Numbered from the stretch's first letter, positions 9,751 to 18,938 are shown. The stretch: 64,000 nucleotides of DNA from Neisseria sp. DTU_2020_1000833_1_SI_GRL_NUU_006 (GCA_032388755.1 CP135593.1:2356001-2420000), one strand, 5' to 3'. Notes: generated by a model not told the origin, from the letters alone. A program made the numbers and translations.

Positions 9751-10004
9751 TGGATTTTCTTTTGAATGTAGAATGGGGGCGTTTGCTGCTTCGGCAATGC
9801 GTGGGCAAGTTTATATAAATTAATGGGAAAGGTCGCGGCAAACAAGGCGGAAGGGGTAAAAACAAGTCAAAGGTCGTCTGAAAAGGGTAAGCGGCGTTTT
9901 CAGGCGACCTTTTGGCGGCTGGCGGCAGTTTGTCTCTGTTCCATCCTGCCGCTTTGCTATAAAATCGAAACCCTCTTCAACCCGAAATCCAAATCAGGAA
10001 AATC

Positions 10005-10724
10005 ATGATGGAAGCAGCCGGACAGCACAACGTCGATGCGGACGAGATCGCTAAATTCAGCCAAATTGCGGATAAATGGTGGGATAAAAACGGCGAGTTC
10101 AAACCTTTGCACGACATCAATCCGCTGCGCTTGGGCTATATCGACTCGTTCGCGCAATTGGCGGGCAAGCGTGTTTTGGATGTCGGCTGCGGCGGCGGGA
10201 TTTTGTCGGAAAGCATGGCAACACGCGGCGCGGCGCATGTTACCGGCATCGATATGGCGGAAAAGTCGTTGCAAACCGCCCAAGCCCATGCCGCTGCCGA
10301 AGGTGTGGACAATATCGATTACCGCTGCATCCGCGTCGAAGACCTTGCCGCCGAACAGCCGCACAGCTTCGATGTCGTAACCTGTATGGAAATGATGGAA
10401 CACGTTCCCGATCCCGCAGCCATCGTCAAAGCCTGCTCGGAGCTGGTGAAACCTGACGGTATGGTGTTTTTCTCCACCATCAACCGCAATCCTAAGTCTT
10501 ATCTTCATCTGATTGTCGGCGCGGAATATGTGTTGAACGTCGTTCCCAAGGGGACGCACGATTGGCAGAAATTCATCACGCCCGCCGAGCTGGCGCGGAT
10601 GTGCAGGCAGGCAGGTTTGGACGTTATCGACACCAAGGGCATGACCTACAATCTCTTGACCCGCCGCTATTCTTTATGCGACTCGACAGAAGTGAATTAT
10701 ATGATTGCCTGCCGCCCGGTTTAA
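10005..10724 (+). CDS. ubiG: Ubiquinone biosynthesis O-methyltransferase
   Basis: UbiG makes both O-methylations of ubiquinone biosynthesis using S-adenosylmethionine. The 239-residue protein has the SAM-binding motif VLDVGCGGG at residues 57-65, the acidic post-motif GIDMAEKS, and the motif FDVVTCMEMMEHVPDP. The family C-terminal signature GLDVIDTKGMTYN is present. Start is ambiguous between the adjacent ATG codons at 10005 and 10008, with CAGGAAAATC upstream. It is a single-gene unit between a divergent exported-protein gene and a convergent symporter gene, closed by an uptake-sequence hairpin. Confidence 0.95.
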   Translation: MMEAAGQHNVDADEIAKFSQIADKWWDKNGEFKPLHDINPLRLGYIDSFAQLAGKRVLDVGCGGGILSESMATRGAAHVTGIDMAEKSLQTAQAHAAAEGVDNIDYRCIRVEDLAAEQPHSFDVVTCMEMMEHVPDPAAIVKACSELVKPDGMVFFSTINRNPKSYLHLIVGAEYVLNVVPKGTHDWQKFITPAELARMCRQAGLDVIDTKGMTYNLLTRRYSLCDSTEVNYMIACRPV

Positions 10725-10745
10725 AGTTGTTTGTCGGAATATGAT

Positions 10746-10783
10746 AAAAGGTTGTCTGAAAAATGTTTTTCAGACGACCTTTT
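10746..10783. terminator. Bidirectional uptake-sequence terminator (ubiG / symporter)
   Basis: AAAAGGTTGTCTGAAAAA pairs with TTTTTCAGACGACCTTTT over a 2-base loop, with one mismatch. A-rich and T-rich flanks suit termination from both sides. Confidence 0.85.
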
Positions 10784-10818
10784 GATTATTTAACGAAGGT
10801 TGAACTGACTACCACAGC

Positions 10819-11769
10819 TTATTGCTTACGTTTATCCCACCAAGCGAATAAGTTGCCTAAAACGGTTCCCGATAAGGAGTGCCAGACGCAGGCGACGGCG
10901 GTGGCGACGGCGGATTCGGCGTTACCCGGGAAGAATTTGGCGCTCAGACCCGTGGCGAGACCGGCATTTTGTACGCCGACTTCGATAGCGATGGTACGTT
11001 TTTTGGCGGTGTTCATACCGGTTAGCGCGCCGCTGTAATAGCCGAGGATGTAGCCGCCGATATTGTGTGCGGCAATGGCGATCACCATAACTAAGGCAGA
11101 TTCGGCAAAACGGTGGCCGTGGACGGCGGCAACACCGCCGACAATGCAGGCAAAGGCGGCAACGGCAACGGCGGGCATGATGGCGCGAACATCTTCAAAC
11201 CAGTGTTTTTTGTGCAGCAACATATTGGCGGCAGAGCCGATAACGACAGGCAACAGGGTAACGAGCAACATAAACTTGAACATGCCCCAGCCGTCCATTT
11301 CGACGGTTTGTCCGACAAGGTAAGTCATCCACAGCGGCGTCATAACGGGGGCGAGGACGGTAGAGACGGTGGTCATGCCGACTGAGAAGGCAACATCGCC
11401 TTTGGCAAGGAAACTCATGATGTTGGACGAAACCCCGCCCGGGCAAGTACCGACCAAAACCAGACCCAGCGTCAATCCGGGCGAAAGGTTGAAGGCTTTG
11501 GCGATACCGATGGCGAGCAGCGGCATAATGGTGTATTGGGCAACTGCGCCGATGAAAATATCGAGCGGGCGTTTAGCCAAAATTTGATAGTCTTCTTTGC
11601 CTAGAGTCATGCCCATGCCGAGCATAATGATGCCGAGTACGACGACTTGCGTGTCGCCTTTCACCCATGAAAAGGTAGCGGGTTCGATAAAGGCAACGAT
11701 AGAGGCAAGGACGATAATCAGTGCGGTGAATCGGGTCATTTGCCGGCTGACGGCGGTCAGAAAGTTCAT
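10819..11769 (-). CDS. Sodium-dependent bile-acid transporter (BASS/SBF) family protein
   Basis: A 316-residue inner-membrane protein with about ten hydrophobic segments. It closely resembles ASBT_NM, the N. meningitidis homologue of the human apical bile-acid transporter that was used for crystal structures. Landmarks are LVLVGTCPGGVSSNIMSFLAKGD (first crossover and Na+ site region) and EVGVQNAGLATGLSAKFF (second crossover). The physiological substrate in Neisseria is uncertain; pantoate and other organic anions have been proposed for the family. AAGGAGCAAACT precedes the ATG. It is transcribed alone. Confidence 0.92.
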   Translation of the reverse strand: MNFLTAVSRQMTRFTALIIVLASIVAFIEPATFSWVKGDTQVVVLGIIMLGMGMTLGKEDYQILAKRPLDIFIGAVAQYTIMPLLAIGIAKAFNLSPGLTLGLVLVGTCPGGVSSNIMSFLAKGDVAFSVGMTTVSTVLAPVMTPLWMTYLVGQTVEMDGWGMFKFMLLVTLLPVVIGSAANMLLHKKHWFEDVRAIMPAVAVAAFACIVGGVAAVHGHRFAESALVMVIAIAAHNIGGYILGYYSGALTGMNTAKKRTIAIEVGVQNAGLATGLSAKFFPGNAESAVATAVACVWHSLSGTVLGNLFAWWDKRKQ

Positions 11770-12081
11770 AGTTTGCTCCTTTGTAGGTTGTTATGTATGA
11801 CAGCGATTGCCATAATTTAACGGATATTAACTTTTCTGTATCATCCTGGCAATGATGGACAGACGTGTGCCAAAGGTCGTCTGAACACTAAGAAAGTACT
11901 GTTTTTGATAACGACGTTTTTCTAGAAACCGATTTATATATTGTCAACAATGTTTAATTGACACCTATAAACCGTTCACAACCAATCAATAAGTAGTCAA
12001 AAGTAATACCATGATTGAAAGAAATAATTCATTTATTTGCTTGGTATTCCGTATAAAAATGCCTGAAATCCTAACTAGTCT
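11770..12081. other. Divergent promoter region between the symporter gene and gltS
   Basis: About 310 AT-rich bases. It holds one single uptake sequence (AAGGTCGTCTGAAC near 11874-11886) and no open frame with a ribosome-binding site. The promoter of the leftward symporter gene must lie here but I see no clear boxes for it. Confidence 0.5.
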
Positions 12082-12110
12082 TTGACAATCTTTAACCCAT
12101 CCCCTAATAT
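12082..12110 (+). promoter_or_regulatory. Sigma-70 promoter of gltS
   Basis: TTGACA (12082-12087) and TAATAT (12105-12110) are separated by exactly 17 bases, about 70 bases before the gltS ATG. The -35 is perfect and the -10 close to consensus. Confidence 0.75.
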
Positions 12111-12178
12111 CCAACAGTTTGATTCCGCACGGCGGATTTAAGAAAAACATTTTTGAGATTTTGAGAGGTAAAACGATT

Positions 12179-13399
12179 ATGGAATGGGAATTTAACAGTT
12201 ACTACACGTTGATTGCCGCCACATTGGTTTTGTTGATTGGCAGGGTTTTGGTAAACAAAGTCAAATTCCTGCGCGATTTCAACATTCCCGAGCCTGTGGC
12301 AGGCGGTTTGATTGCTGCGATTGTCCTGTTTGCACTGCATCAAGCCTACGGCGTGAGCTTCAAATTTGAAAAACCGCTGCAAGACGCATTCATGCTGATT
12401 TTCTTCACTTCTATCGGTTTGAGCGCGGACTTTTCCCGCCTGAAAGCGGGCGGTCTGCCGTTGGTGATTTTTACCGCCATCGTAGGGGCGTTTATCATCG
12501 TGCAAGATTTCGTCGGTGTCGGCTTGGCAAAAGCTTTGGGACTGGATCCTCTGATCGGTCTGATTACCGGCTCGATTACGCTGACCGGCGGACACGGTAC
12601 CGCAGGCGCATGGGGTCCGGACTTTGAAAACAAATTCGGCTTGGTCGGTGCTACCGGATTGGGTATGGCTTCCGCCACGTTCGGTTTGGTATTCGGCGGC
12701 CTGATCGGTGGTCCGGTTGCGCGCCGTCTGATCAACAAAATGGGACGCAAACCCATCGATCAAAGCGGACAAAAGGCGAATTCAGACGAACATGCCGACG
12801 ACGTGTTCGAACAAGCGAAGCGTACCCGCCTGATTACCGCCGAATCCGCCGTCGAAACGCTTGCCATGTTTGCAGCGTGTTTGGCATTTGCCGAAATTGT
12901 GGACGGCTTCGACAAAGAATATCTGTATGACTTGCCGAAATTCGTATGGTGTCTGTTTGCCGGTGTCGTCATCCGCAACATTCTGACTTCTGCGTTTAAA
13001 GTCAATATGTTCGACCGCGCCATCGACGTATTCGGCAATGCCTCCCTGTCGCTTTTCCTTGCAATGGCGCTTTTGAACCTGAAATTGTGGGAACTGACCG
13101 GTCTGGCGGGTCCTGTAACCATCATTCTCGCCGTACAAACCGTCGTGATGATTTTGTATGCGACATTCGTGACTTATGTCTTTATGGGACGCGATTACGA
13201 TGCGGCGGTTTTGGCGGCAGGCCACTGCGGTTTCGGTTTGGGCGCAACGCCGACCGCCGTTGCCAATATGCAGTCCATCACTCAGACCTTCGGTCCTTCG
13301 CACAAAGCCTTCTTGATTGTGCCTATGGTCGGCGCGTTCTTCGTGGACTTGATTAACGCGGCAATCCTTTCCGGTTTCGTAAATGTCATCACCAAATAA
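12179..13399 (+). CDS. gltS: Sodium/glutamate symporter
   Basis: GltS imports glutamate with sodium across the inner membrane. The 406-residue protein has about ten to twelve hydrophobic segments in two inverted halves. GGHGTAGAWGPDF (first half) and GHCGFGLGATPTAVANM (second half) are the paired glycine-rich re-entrant loops of the GltS family. ATG at 12179 (MEWEFNSYYTLIA) is chosen over the in-frame ATG at 12119 because it has GAGAGGTAAAACGATT before it and matches the family N-terminus. A canonical promoter precedes it and a terminator follows. Confidence 0.95.
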   Translation: MEWEFNSYYTLIAATLVLLIGRVLVNKVKFLRDFNIPEPVAGGLIAAIVLFALHQAYGVSFKFEKPLQDAFMLIFFTSIGLSADFSRLKAGGLPLVIFTAIVGAFIIVQDFVGVGLAKALGLDPLIGLITGSITLTGGHGTAGAWGPDFENKFGLVGATGLGMASATFGLVFGGLIGGPVARRLINKMGRKPIDQSGQKANSDEHADDVFEQAKRTRLITAESAVETLAMFAACLAFAEIVDGFDKEYLYDLPKFVWCLFAGVVIRNILTSAFKVNMFDRAIDVFGNASLSLFLAMALLNLKLWELTGLAGPVTIILAVQTVVMILYATFVTYVFMGRDYDAAVLAAGHCGFGLGATPTAVANMQSITQTFGPSHKAFLIVPMVGAFFVDLINAAILSGFVNVITK

Positions 13400-13424
13400 G
13401 TAAGCATTTATAACGGTTCGTTGA

Positions 13425-13465
13425 AAAAGCACTTGCAACATTTACTTGCTGCAAGTGCTTTTGTT
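13425..13465 (+). terminator. Rho-independent terminator of gltS
   Basis: AAAAGCACTTGC / GCAAGTGCTTTT, a perfect 12-bp stem with a 14-base loop, followed by TGTT. Confidence 0.85.
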
Positions 13466-13523
13466 ATGATGGTCGTCTGAAAAGCAGTCCGGTCTGGTCT
13501 GCAACCGCATCAAGGAGATATTT

Positions 13524-14531
13524 ATGAACAAAAAACTGCTGGCTTTGCCGCTCGTCCTGATATTGGCCGCGTGCGGCAAGGATGAGCCCAAGCAGGCTTT
13601 GGAATGCAATCATCCCGCCGCCATCCAAAGCATCAAAACACAAATCCAAAACATTATCCGCCAGGAAGCGCGCGCATTTGCCCGCAACGACAGCCGTCAA
13701 TTCGTCGATGCGGACAAAGTCATTGCTGCCGGTTCCGAACTGGAAATCGGCTTAACCAATGTCCAGCAAATTGATGAAGACAACAAAACCATGTGCGGTG
13801 CGGATTTAAGCATCCGAGTTCCTGCCGATGTCCTGAATGCGGCGGAAACCAATAGTCCTTTGATTTACAGCGAAACGACTTTAGCCGAAGTTCTGGAACA
13901 AAAGCTGACAGGCAGCAATTTGAAATTTGCCGACAATACACTTTCAACTTCCGTACGTTATACGCCTGATAAAGACGGCAACGCTGTTTTGGAAGACAAC
14001 ACTGTCTCCATGACGGCGCGCACGCTGTCCTCGCTGCTGCTGCCCTACGGTGTCAAAAGTATTGTGATGATTGACGGCAAGGCAGTCAGCAAAGAAGATG
14101 CCATGAAGTTGTTAAAAGGCAAACACGATGAGCCGCCTGTCGTTTCTCCGGAAGATATTCTGGAAAACAATGCCGCCAGCCAAGCATCGGGCGTGCCGCA
14201 GGCAGCAGGATTGGAAACCGAAATCCTGCATCCTGATATAGAAGCGAAACGCGAAGAGCCGTCCTTCTCGCAAAACGATCTGGACAATGCACGCCGTCAA
14301 AACCGTAATGCAGATTCTGAAATCCAAGGGGTATGGGACGGGATGGAGCATACTGTCCAAAAAGAACTGCTCGCCGAGCAGCGTGCCTGGATTCAGAACA
14401 AGATTCAAAACTGCCAACAGGCTGCCGCCCAGGCTGACAACCCTGCTCAAGCCGAATATCTCAAGCTCCAATGCGATACCCGCATGACGCGCGAACGTAC
14501 GCAATACCTGCGCGGCTATTCGATTGACTAG
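13524..14531 (+). CDS. Lipoprotein with a C-terminal LprI/DUF1311-like domain
   Basis: A 335-residue protein. The signal peptide ends in the lipobox LAAC (Cys17), so it is membrane-anchored. The middle is charged and low in hydrophobicity. The last 75 residues (VWDGMEHTVQKELLAEQRAW ... NCQQAA ... CDTRMTRERTQYL) match the pattern of the LprI/DUF1311 domain, which includes a lysozyme-inhibitor group; the paired cysteines and the AEQRAWI core are the clearest marks. A role in lysozyme resistance is an inference. AAGGAGATATTT precedes the ATG. A terminator follows. Confidence 0.75.
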   Translation: MNKKLLALPLVLILAACGKDEPKQALECNHPAAIQSIKTQIQNIIRQEARAFARNDSRQFVDADKVIAAGSELEIGLTNVQQIDEDNKTMCGADLSIRVPADVLNAAETNSPLIYSETTLAEVLEQKLTGSNLKFADNTLSTSVRYTPDKDGNAVLEDNTVSMTARTLSSLLLPYGVKSIVMIDGKAVSKEDAMKLLKGKHDEPPVVSPEDILENNAASQASGVPQAAGLETEILHPDIEAKREEPSFSQNDLDNARRQNRNADSEIQGVWDGMEHTVQKELLAEQRAWIQNKIQNCQQAAAQADNPAQAEYLKLQCDTRMTRERTQYLRGYSID

Positions 14532-14554
14532 ACGGATCTTCCTTCTCGATCATC

Positions 14555-14604
14555 AAAAGGTCGTCTGAAATCTTGACTTCAAGGTTCCAGACGACCTTTT
14601 TCCT
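14555..14604 (+). terminator. Uptake-sequence terminator after the lipoprotein gene
   Basis: AAAAGGTCGTCTGAAA and TTCCAGACGACCTTTT form a stem with one mismatch, followed by a T-rich run. Confidence 0.8.
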
Positions 14605-14824
14605 TTTTTCTGTATTTGGCTTCGTTTAATTTATTTGTAATTTTGATACAAAATCCGACGAATTTCGTTTCCATATGAATTGCAGCAGGTAAAACAATAG
14701 CAATATGGCGAAGGAGGAAGACTCGGCAGCCTCTTTTATCAAACTCGTTAAAATGATTTTATTTCAATGTATTAAAAACAGAAAAATCCTGAAAGGGGTC
14801 GTCTGAAAACAGCATGCATGGTTT

Positions 14825-14838
14825 GTGATGTAAGTCAA
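14825..14838 (+). promoter_or_regulatory. Candidate FNR (CRP/FNR-family) box of adhE
   Basis: GTGATGTAAGTCAA matches the FNR consensus TTGATnnnnATCAA at 8 of 10 positions. Its centre (14831.5) is about 41.5 bases before a start site predicted from the -10 box at 14861-14866. That is the classical class II activator position. CRP is an alternative reader, since TGTGA-N6-TCAAA overlaps the site. Confidence 0.6.
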
Positions 14839-14860
14839 AGAGAAATGTAACAAAATTACT

Positions 14861-14866
14861 TATAGT
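14861..14866 (+). promoter_or_regulatory. -10 box of the adhE promoter
   Basis: TATAGT, with no good -35 at 17 bases upstream, as expected for an activator-dependent promoter. It lies 56 bases before the adhE ATG. Confidence 0.5.
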
Positions 14867-14921
14867 AATCGTAGTGAAAATTTATCGTCTTTATTGCCAC
14901 CTTATATCAAGGAGATACACC

Positions 14922-17537
14922 ATGAACGCATCAGCCGACAATGTCGTCAGCCCCGCCGTAGCCGAGGTCAACAGTTTGGTTGAAAAGGGTTTGCGCTCGT
15001 TGGACGAGTTTCGCAAGCTGAATCAGGAGCAGATTGATTATATCGTTGCCAAAGCCTCCATTGCCGCGCTGGACAAACATGGTGTACTCGCCATGCACGC
15101 GGTCGAAGAAACGGGACGAGGTGTATTTGAAGATAAGGCGACCAAAAACCTGTTTGCCTGCGAAAACGTCGTGCGCCGCCTGCGCGATTTGAAAACCGTG
15201 GGCGTCATCAGCGAAGACGATGTAACCGGCATTATCGAAATCGCCGATCCGGTCGGAGTCGTCTGCGGTATCGTGCCGACCACCAATCCGACTTCCACCA
15301 CCATTTTCAAATCTCTGATTGCGCTGAAAACCCGCAATCCGATTATTTTCTCGTTCCACCCTTCCGCCCAGCAGTGTTCCGCCCACGCCGCCCAAATCGT
15401 GCGCGATGCCGCGATTGCCGCCGGCGCGCCGGAAAACTGCATCCAGTGGATTGAAAAACCGTCTATGGAAGGCACTTCCGCGCTGATGAAGCATCCGGGC
15501 GTAGCGACGATTTTGGCGACCGGCGGCAATGCGATGGTGGAAGCCGCTTATTCCTGCGGCAAACCCGCGCTCGGCGTCGGGGCGGGCAACGTGCCTGCCT
15601 ATGTCGAAAAAACGGCAAACATCCAGCAGGCGGCACACGACATCGTGATGTCCAAAGCGTTCGACAACGGCATGATCTGCGCCAGTGAACAAGCCGTCAT
15701 CGCCGATAAAGAGATTTATAAAGAGTTGGTCGAAGAGTTCAAATCCTACGGCGTGTACTTCGCCAACAAAAAAGAAAAAGCCATGCTCGAAGACTTCATC
15801 TTCGGCGTTACGGCAAACTGCGCCAACTGCGGCGGCGCGAAGCTCAATTCCGCCGTTGTGGGCAAACCGGCGGCGTGGATTGCCGAACAGGCTGGGTTTA
15901 AAGTTCCCGAAAAAACCAACATCATCATCGCCGAATGCCGCGAAGTCGGCCCCAACGAGCCACTGACCCGCGAGAAACTCTCGCCCGTACTGGCGATGCT
16001 CAAAGCAGATTCCACCGAACAAGGCTTGCAGTTTGCCGAACAAATGGTCGCCTTCGACGGCTTGGGACACTCCGCCGCCATCCATACCGCTGATCAAGAA
16101 TTGGCAAAAACCTTCGGCACCCGCGTCAAAGCCCTGCGCGTGATTTGGAACTCGCCTTCCACCTTCGGCGGCATCGGCGACGTTTATAACGCCTTCCTGC
16201 CGTCCCTGACCTTGGGCTGCGGCTCTTACGGCAAAAACTCCGTCGGCGGCAACGTCAGCGCAGTCAACCTGTTAAACATCAAAAAAGTAGGCCGTCGGAG
16301 AAACAACATGCAATGGTTCAAAGTACCCGCCAAAATCTATTTCGAGCGCGATTCCATCCAATATCTGCAAGATATGAAAGACTGTGAAAAAGTCATGATT
16401 GTGACCGACCGTTCGATGGTCGATTTGGGCTTCGTCGATAAAGTGACCCACCAGCTCCACCAACGCAAAAACAAAGTAACCATCCAGCTTTTCACCGATG
16501 TCGAGGCCGATCCGAGCGTCCAAACCGTCTATAAAGGCACGGATTTGATGCGCAGCTTCCAGCCCGACACCATCATTGCGCTGGGCGGCGGCTCGCCGAT
16601 GGACGCGGCAAAAGCCATGTGGCTCTTCTACGAACAGCCCCAAGTCGATTTTGAAGACCTTGTCCAAAAATTCATGGACATCCGCAAACGCGCCTTCCGC
16701 TTCCCCGAATTGGGTCGCAAAGCCAAATTCATCGGCATCCCCACCACATCGGGCACCGGCTCCGAAGTTACGCCGTTTACCGTCATCAGCGACGGCGACA
16801 AAAAATACCCCATCGCCGACTACTCGCTGACCCCGACCATCGCCATCGTCGATCCCGCATTTACCATGACCGTCCCCGCCGGCGTAACAGCCGACACCGG
16901 TCTGGACGTACTGACCCACGCCGTAGAAGCATACGTTTCCGTGCTCGCCAACGACTTTACCGACGGTCTCGCCCTGCAAGCCATCAAGCTAGTGTTCCAA
17001 TACCTCGAACGCTCCTACAAACACGGCGCGTCCGACCCCGAAGCGCGCGAACACATGCACAACGCCTCTACCATCGCAGGCATGGCGTTCTCCAACGCAT
17101 TCCTCGGCATCAACCACTCGATGGCGCACAAAATCGGCGGCAAATACCACGTTCCGCACGGTCGCGCCAACGCTATCCTGCTGCCGCACGTCATCCGCTA
17201 CAACGGTACGCGCCCGCAGAAAACCGCCACCTGGCCGAAGTACAACTACTACAAAGCCGACCTGAAATATCAGGAAATCGCCCGTACCTTAGGCTTACCG
17301 TGCGCCACCCCTGCCGAAGGCGTAGAATCCTTCGCCCGCGCCTGTCATGAACTGGCGGTCAACGTCGGCATCAAAATGTCGTTCAAAGAACAAGGCATCG
17401 ACGAAAAAACTTTCATCGACGGCCGCAAAGAACTGGCACTGCTGTCCTTCGAAGACCAATGTACCCCCGCCAACCCGCGTCTGGCATTGGTCGCCGACAT
17501 GGAAGAAATCCTGACTAAAGCCTACTACGGCGAATAA
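14922..17537 (+). CDS. adhE: Bifunctional acetaldehyde-CoA / alcohol dehydrogenase
   Basis: AdhE reduces acetyl-CoA to acetaldehyde and then ethanol, regenerating NAD+ in fermentation. The N-terminal aldehyde-dehydrogenase half carries the catalytic Cys in DNGMICASEQAV. The C-terminal iron-dependent alcohol-dehydrogenase half begins around MQWFKVPAKIYFERDSIQYL and has the NAD motif ALGGGSPMDAAK and the iron-binding stretch FLGINHSMAHKIGGKYHVPHG. ATG at 14922 (MNASADN) is chosen for its CAAGGAGATACACC site, giving 871 residues against about 890 in E. coli; the frame also opens upstream at 14874. The candidate FNR box suggests induction when oxygen is low. Confidence 0.96.
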   Translation: MNASADNVVSPAVAEVNSLVEKGLRSLDEFRKLNQEQIDYIVAKASIAALDKHGVLAMHAVEETGRGVFEDKATKNLFACENVVRRLRDLKTVGVISEDDVTGIIEIADPVGVVCGIVPTTNPTSTTIFKSLIALKTRNPIIFSFHPSAQQCSAHAAQIVRDAAIAAGAPENCIQWIEKPSMEGTSALMKHPGVATILATGGNAMVEAAYSCGKPALGVGAGNVPAYVEKTANIQQAAHDIVMSKAFDNGMICASEQAVIADKEIYKELVEEFKSYGVYFANKKEKAMLEDFIFGVTANCANCGGAKLNSAVVGKPAAWIAEQAGFKVPEKTNIIIAECREVGPNEPLTREKLSPVLAMLKADSTEQGLQFAEQMVAFDGLGHSAAIHTADQELAKTFGTRVKALRVIWNSPSTFGGIGDVYNAFLPSLTLGCGSYGKNSVGGNVSAVNLLNIKKVGRRRNNMQWFKVPAKIYFERDSIQYLQDMKDCEKVMIVTDRSMVDLGFVDKVTHQLHQRKNKVTIQLFTDVEADPSVQTVYKGTDLMRSFQPDTIIALGGGSPMDAAKAMWLFYEQPQVDFEDLVQKFMDIRKRAFRFPELGRKAKFIGIPTTSGTGSEVTPFTVISDGDKKYPIADYSLTPTIAIVDPAFTMTVPAGVTADTGLDVLTHAVEAYVSVLANDFTDGLALQAIKLVFQYLERSYKHGASDPEAREHMHNASTIAGMAFSNAFLGINHSMAHKIGGKYHVPHGRANAILLPHVIRYNGTRPQKTATWPKYNYYKADLKYQEIARTLGLPCATPAEGVESFARACHELAVNVGIKMSFKEQGIDEKTFIDGRKELALLSFEDQCTPANPRLALVADMEEILTKAYYGE

Positions 17538-17568
17538 GGTTCGCGAAACACAATAAGGCGTAAGAAAA

Positions 17569-17608
17569 AGGTCGTCTGAAAACCGTATTTCGGGTTTTCA
17601 GACGACCT
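17569..17608 (+). terminator. Uptake-sequence terminator of adhE
   Basis: AGGTCGTCTGAAAACC pairs with GGTTTTCAGACGACCT around an 8-base loop, 31 bases after the adhE stop. Confidence 0.85.
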
Positions 17609-17645
17609 CTGTTTTTTGTATTGTGCCCCACTTATTTTTAGCAGC

Positions 17646-17730
17646 CGTAGCGTGGGCTTTGCCCACGGAGCAGACAAAGCAGAATAGTCTCGGCAAGATT
17701 TTGTCTTTCGTGGGCATAGCCCACGCTACG
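17646..17730. repeat. Inverted pair of a 22-bp palindromic repeat
   Basis: A 22-bp unit whose core reads GTGGGC-TTT-GCCCAC occurs at 17646-17667. It recurs inverted at 17709-17730 with one base different. Each arm is itself a hairpin. Related single copies lie at 18917-18938 and 23956-23977. The unit is not a Correia, dRS3 or uptake sequence. Confidence 0.7.
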
Positions 17731-17796
17731 ATGTGCTGCATCCCAAATCCTTCCACTCCAAACGTTGTCAAACATCTAACAGGTTCATGTCAACAA

Positions 17797-17835
17797 AGGT
17801 CGTCTGAAAACCTGAAACATAGTTTTCAGACGACC
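17797..17835 (-). terminator. Uptake-sequence terminator of the AraC-type gene
   Basis: GGTCGTCTGAAAAC and GTTTTCAGACGACC pair around a 10-base loop, just beyond the stop of the leftward regulator gene. Confidence 0.8.
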
Positions 17836-17853
17836 CCCTCACTATTTGCCCTA

Positions 17854-18765
17854 TCACTCACCTCGTTTTCTCAACTCCGCCGGTGTGCAGCCGAAATATT
17901 CGCGAAATGCCTTGGTAAAGCTTGAAACATGGGCGTAGCCGCAACGGTAGGCTGTTTCGCCTATGCTGACGCTGTCCGTACCCAAAGCATACAGCGCATA
18001 TTGCATATGCTTGTGCCGCAGCCACTCGCTTGCCGTCGTACCGAACGATTCTTTAAGGCGGCGTTGCAGCGTCCGCTCGCTGATATGCAGCGCGTCGGCA
18101 AGCGCAGATACTTGGTGCGCGCCCGCATCGAATGCCTGGTTGAGCAGACGGATGAAACTTTCCGAAGGATGCGGCGGTTCGGCGGCGGTTTCGGTATAGG
18201 GATAGCGATTGAGAAAATCCGTCCACAGTCCTGCCAAAAGTTGCAACACGTCCGCTTCACGCTGTAAGTCGTCCGCCAATCCACCTTGCTCCGCCCCCTT
18301 CAAGCTGCTTAAAGCAAGGCGGCGCAGACCGCTGTCCAGCGGCCAATGTCTGACTTTTTCCCGATAAACCGCCTGCAGCAAACCCGCATATTGCGGGCGC
18401 ACCAGCCAGCGGTCTAGCCCCTTGAGCGTCAGTTTCGCCGTATGCCCGCCTTCATACAAATAACGGCTGAACAAGATTTCCTCGTCGCACGCAATCAATA
18501 GGACATGTCCGCCCTCAGCCTCAATACGGTAACGTTCGCGATTGATGCCAAAATCCAAACTGCCTTCGAGCAGCAGGACAAACGCGATGTATGGCTCCGA
18601 CAGGCGCGTGCTTTGAAACGTTTTGCGCGCGGTCAGGCTGCCGCCGTGCAGGGAAATGCCGCTGCACAAGGTTTCAAAACGGTAGCTGCCGTCCAAATAG
18701 TCGCCCCCTTCGCCCTGTTGAACCATGTTGACGAGCTGTTGGCTGTTAAGACAGGATGTTTCCAT
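17854..18765 (-). CDS. AraC-family transcriptional regulator
   Basis: A 303-residue DNA-binding regulator. The C-terminal 100 residues hold the two helix-turn-helix motifs of AraC proteins: QVSALADALHISERTLQRRLKE and SIGETAYRCGYAHVSSFTKAFREYFGCTPAELR. The N-terminal 200 residues are the variable effector or dimerisation part, with no motif I can name. Neisserial AraC regulators include the iron-regulated MpeR, but I cannot tell whether this is its orthologue. It is transcribed away from leuS and toward adhE, and stands alone. Confidence 0.9.
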   Translation of the reverse strand: METSCLNSQQLVNMVQQGEGGDYLDGSYRFETLCSGISLHGGSLTARKTFQSTRLSEPYIAFVLLLEGSLDFGINRERYRIEAEGGHVLLIACDEEILFSRYLYEGGHTAKLTLKGLDRWLVRPQYAGLLQAVYREKVRHWPLDSGLRRLALSSLKGAEQGGLADDLQREADVLQLLAGLWTDFLNRYPYTETAAEPPHPSESFIRLLNQAFDAGAHQVSALADALHISERTLQRRLKESFGTTASEWLRHKHMQYALYALGTDSVSIGETAYRCGYAHVSSFTKAFREYFGCTPAELRKRGE

Positions 18766-18855
18766 AAGCTGTGTGGTGGAATCCGCGTATTTTGAACAAA
18801 AGGTCGGGCTACTTTATCACAATGGCAGAAAGACGGAAAACGGTGAAAACCCATA

Positions 18856-18898
18856 AAAGGTCGTCTGAAACCGGTACGCAGGTTTTCAGACGACCTTT
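18856..18898. terminator. Uptake-sequence hairpin
   Basis: AAAGGTCGTCTGAAACC pairs with GGTTTTCAGACGACCTTT. It lies upstream of the AraC-type gene with no gene ending at it, so it may serve mainly for DNA uptake. Confidence 0.6.
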
Positions 18899-18916
18899 GC
18901 TTTCCCAAAAATAATC

Positions 18917-18938
18917 TGTGGGCAAAGCCTACGCTACG
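18917..18938. repeat. Single copy of the 22-bp GTGGGCAAAGCC repeat
   Basis: TGTGGGCAAAGCCTACGC and the following CTACG match the unit at 17709-17730 with three differences. It lies in a gene-free stretch between the AraC-type gene and leuS. Confidence 0.6.

Noticed and set aside
14931..16097. 388-codon open frame antisense to adhE
   Set aside because: Mirror frame of a long, codon-biased gene, with no domain recognised.
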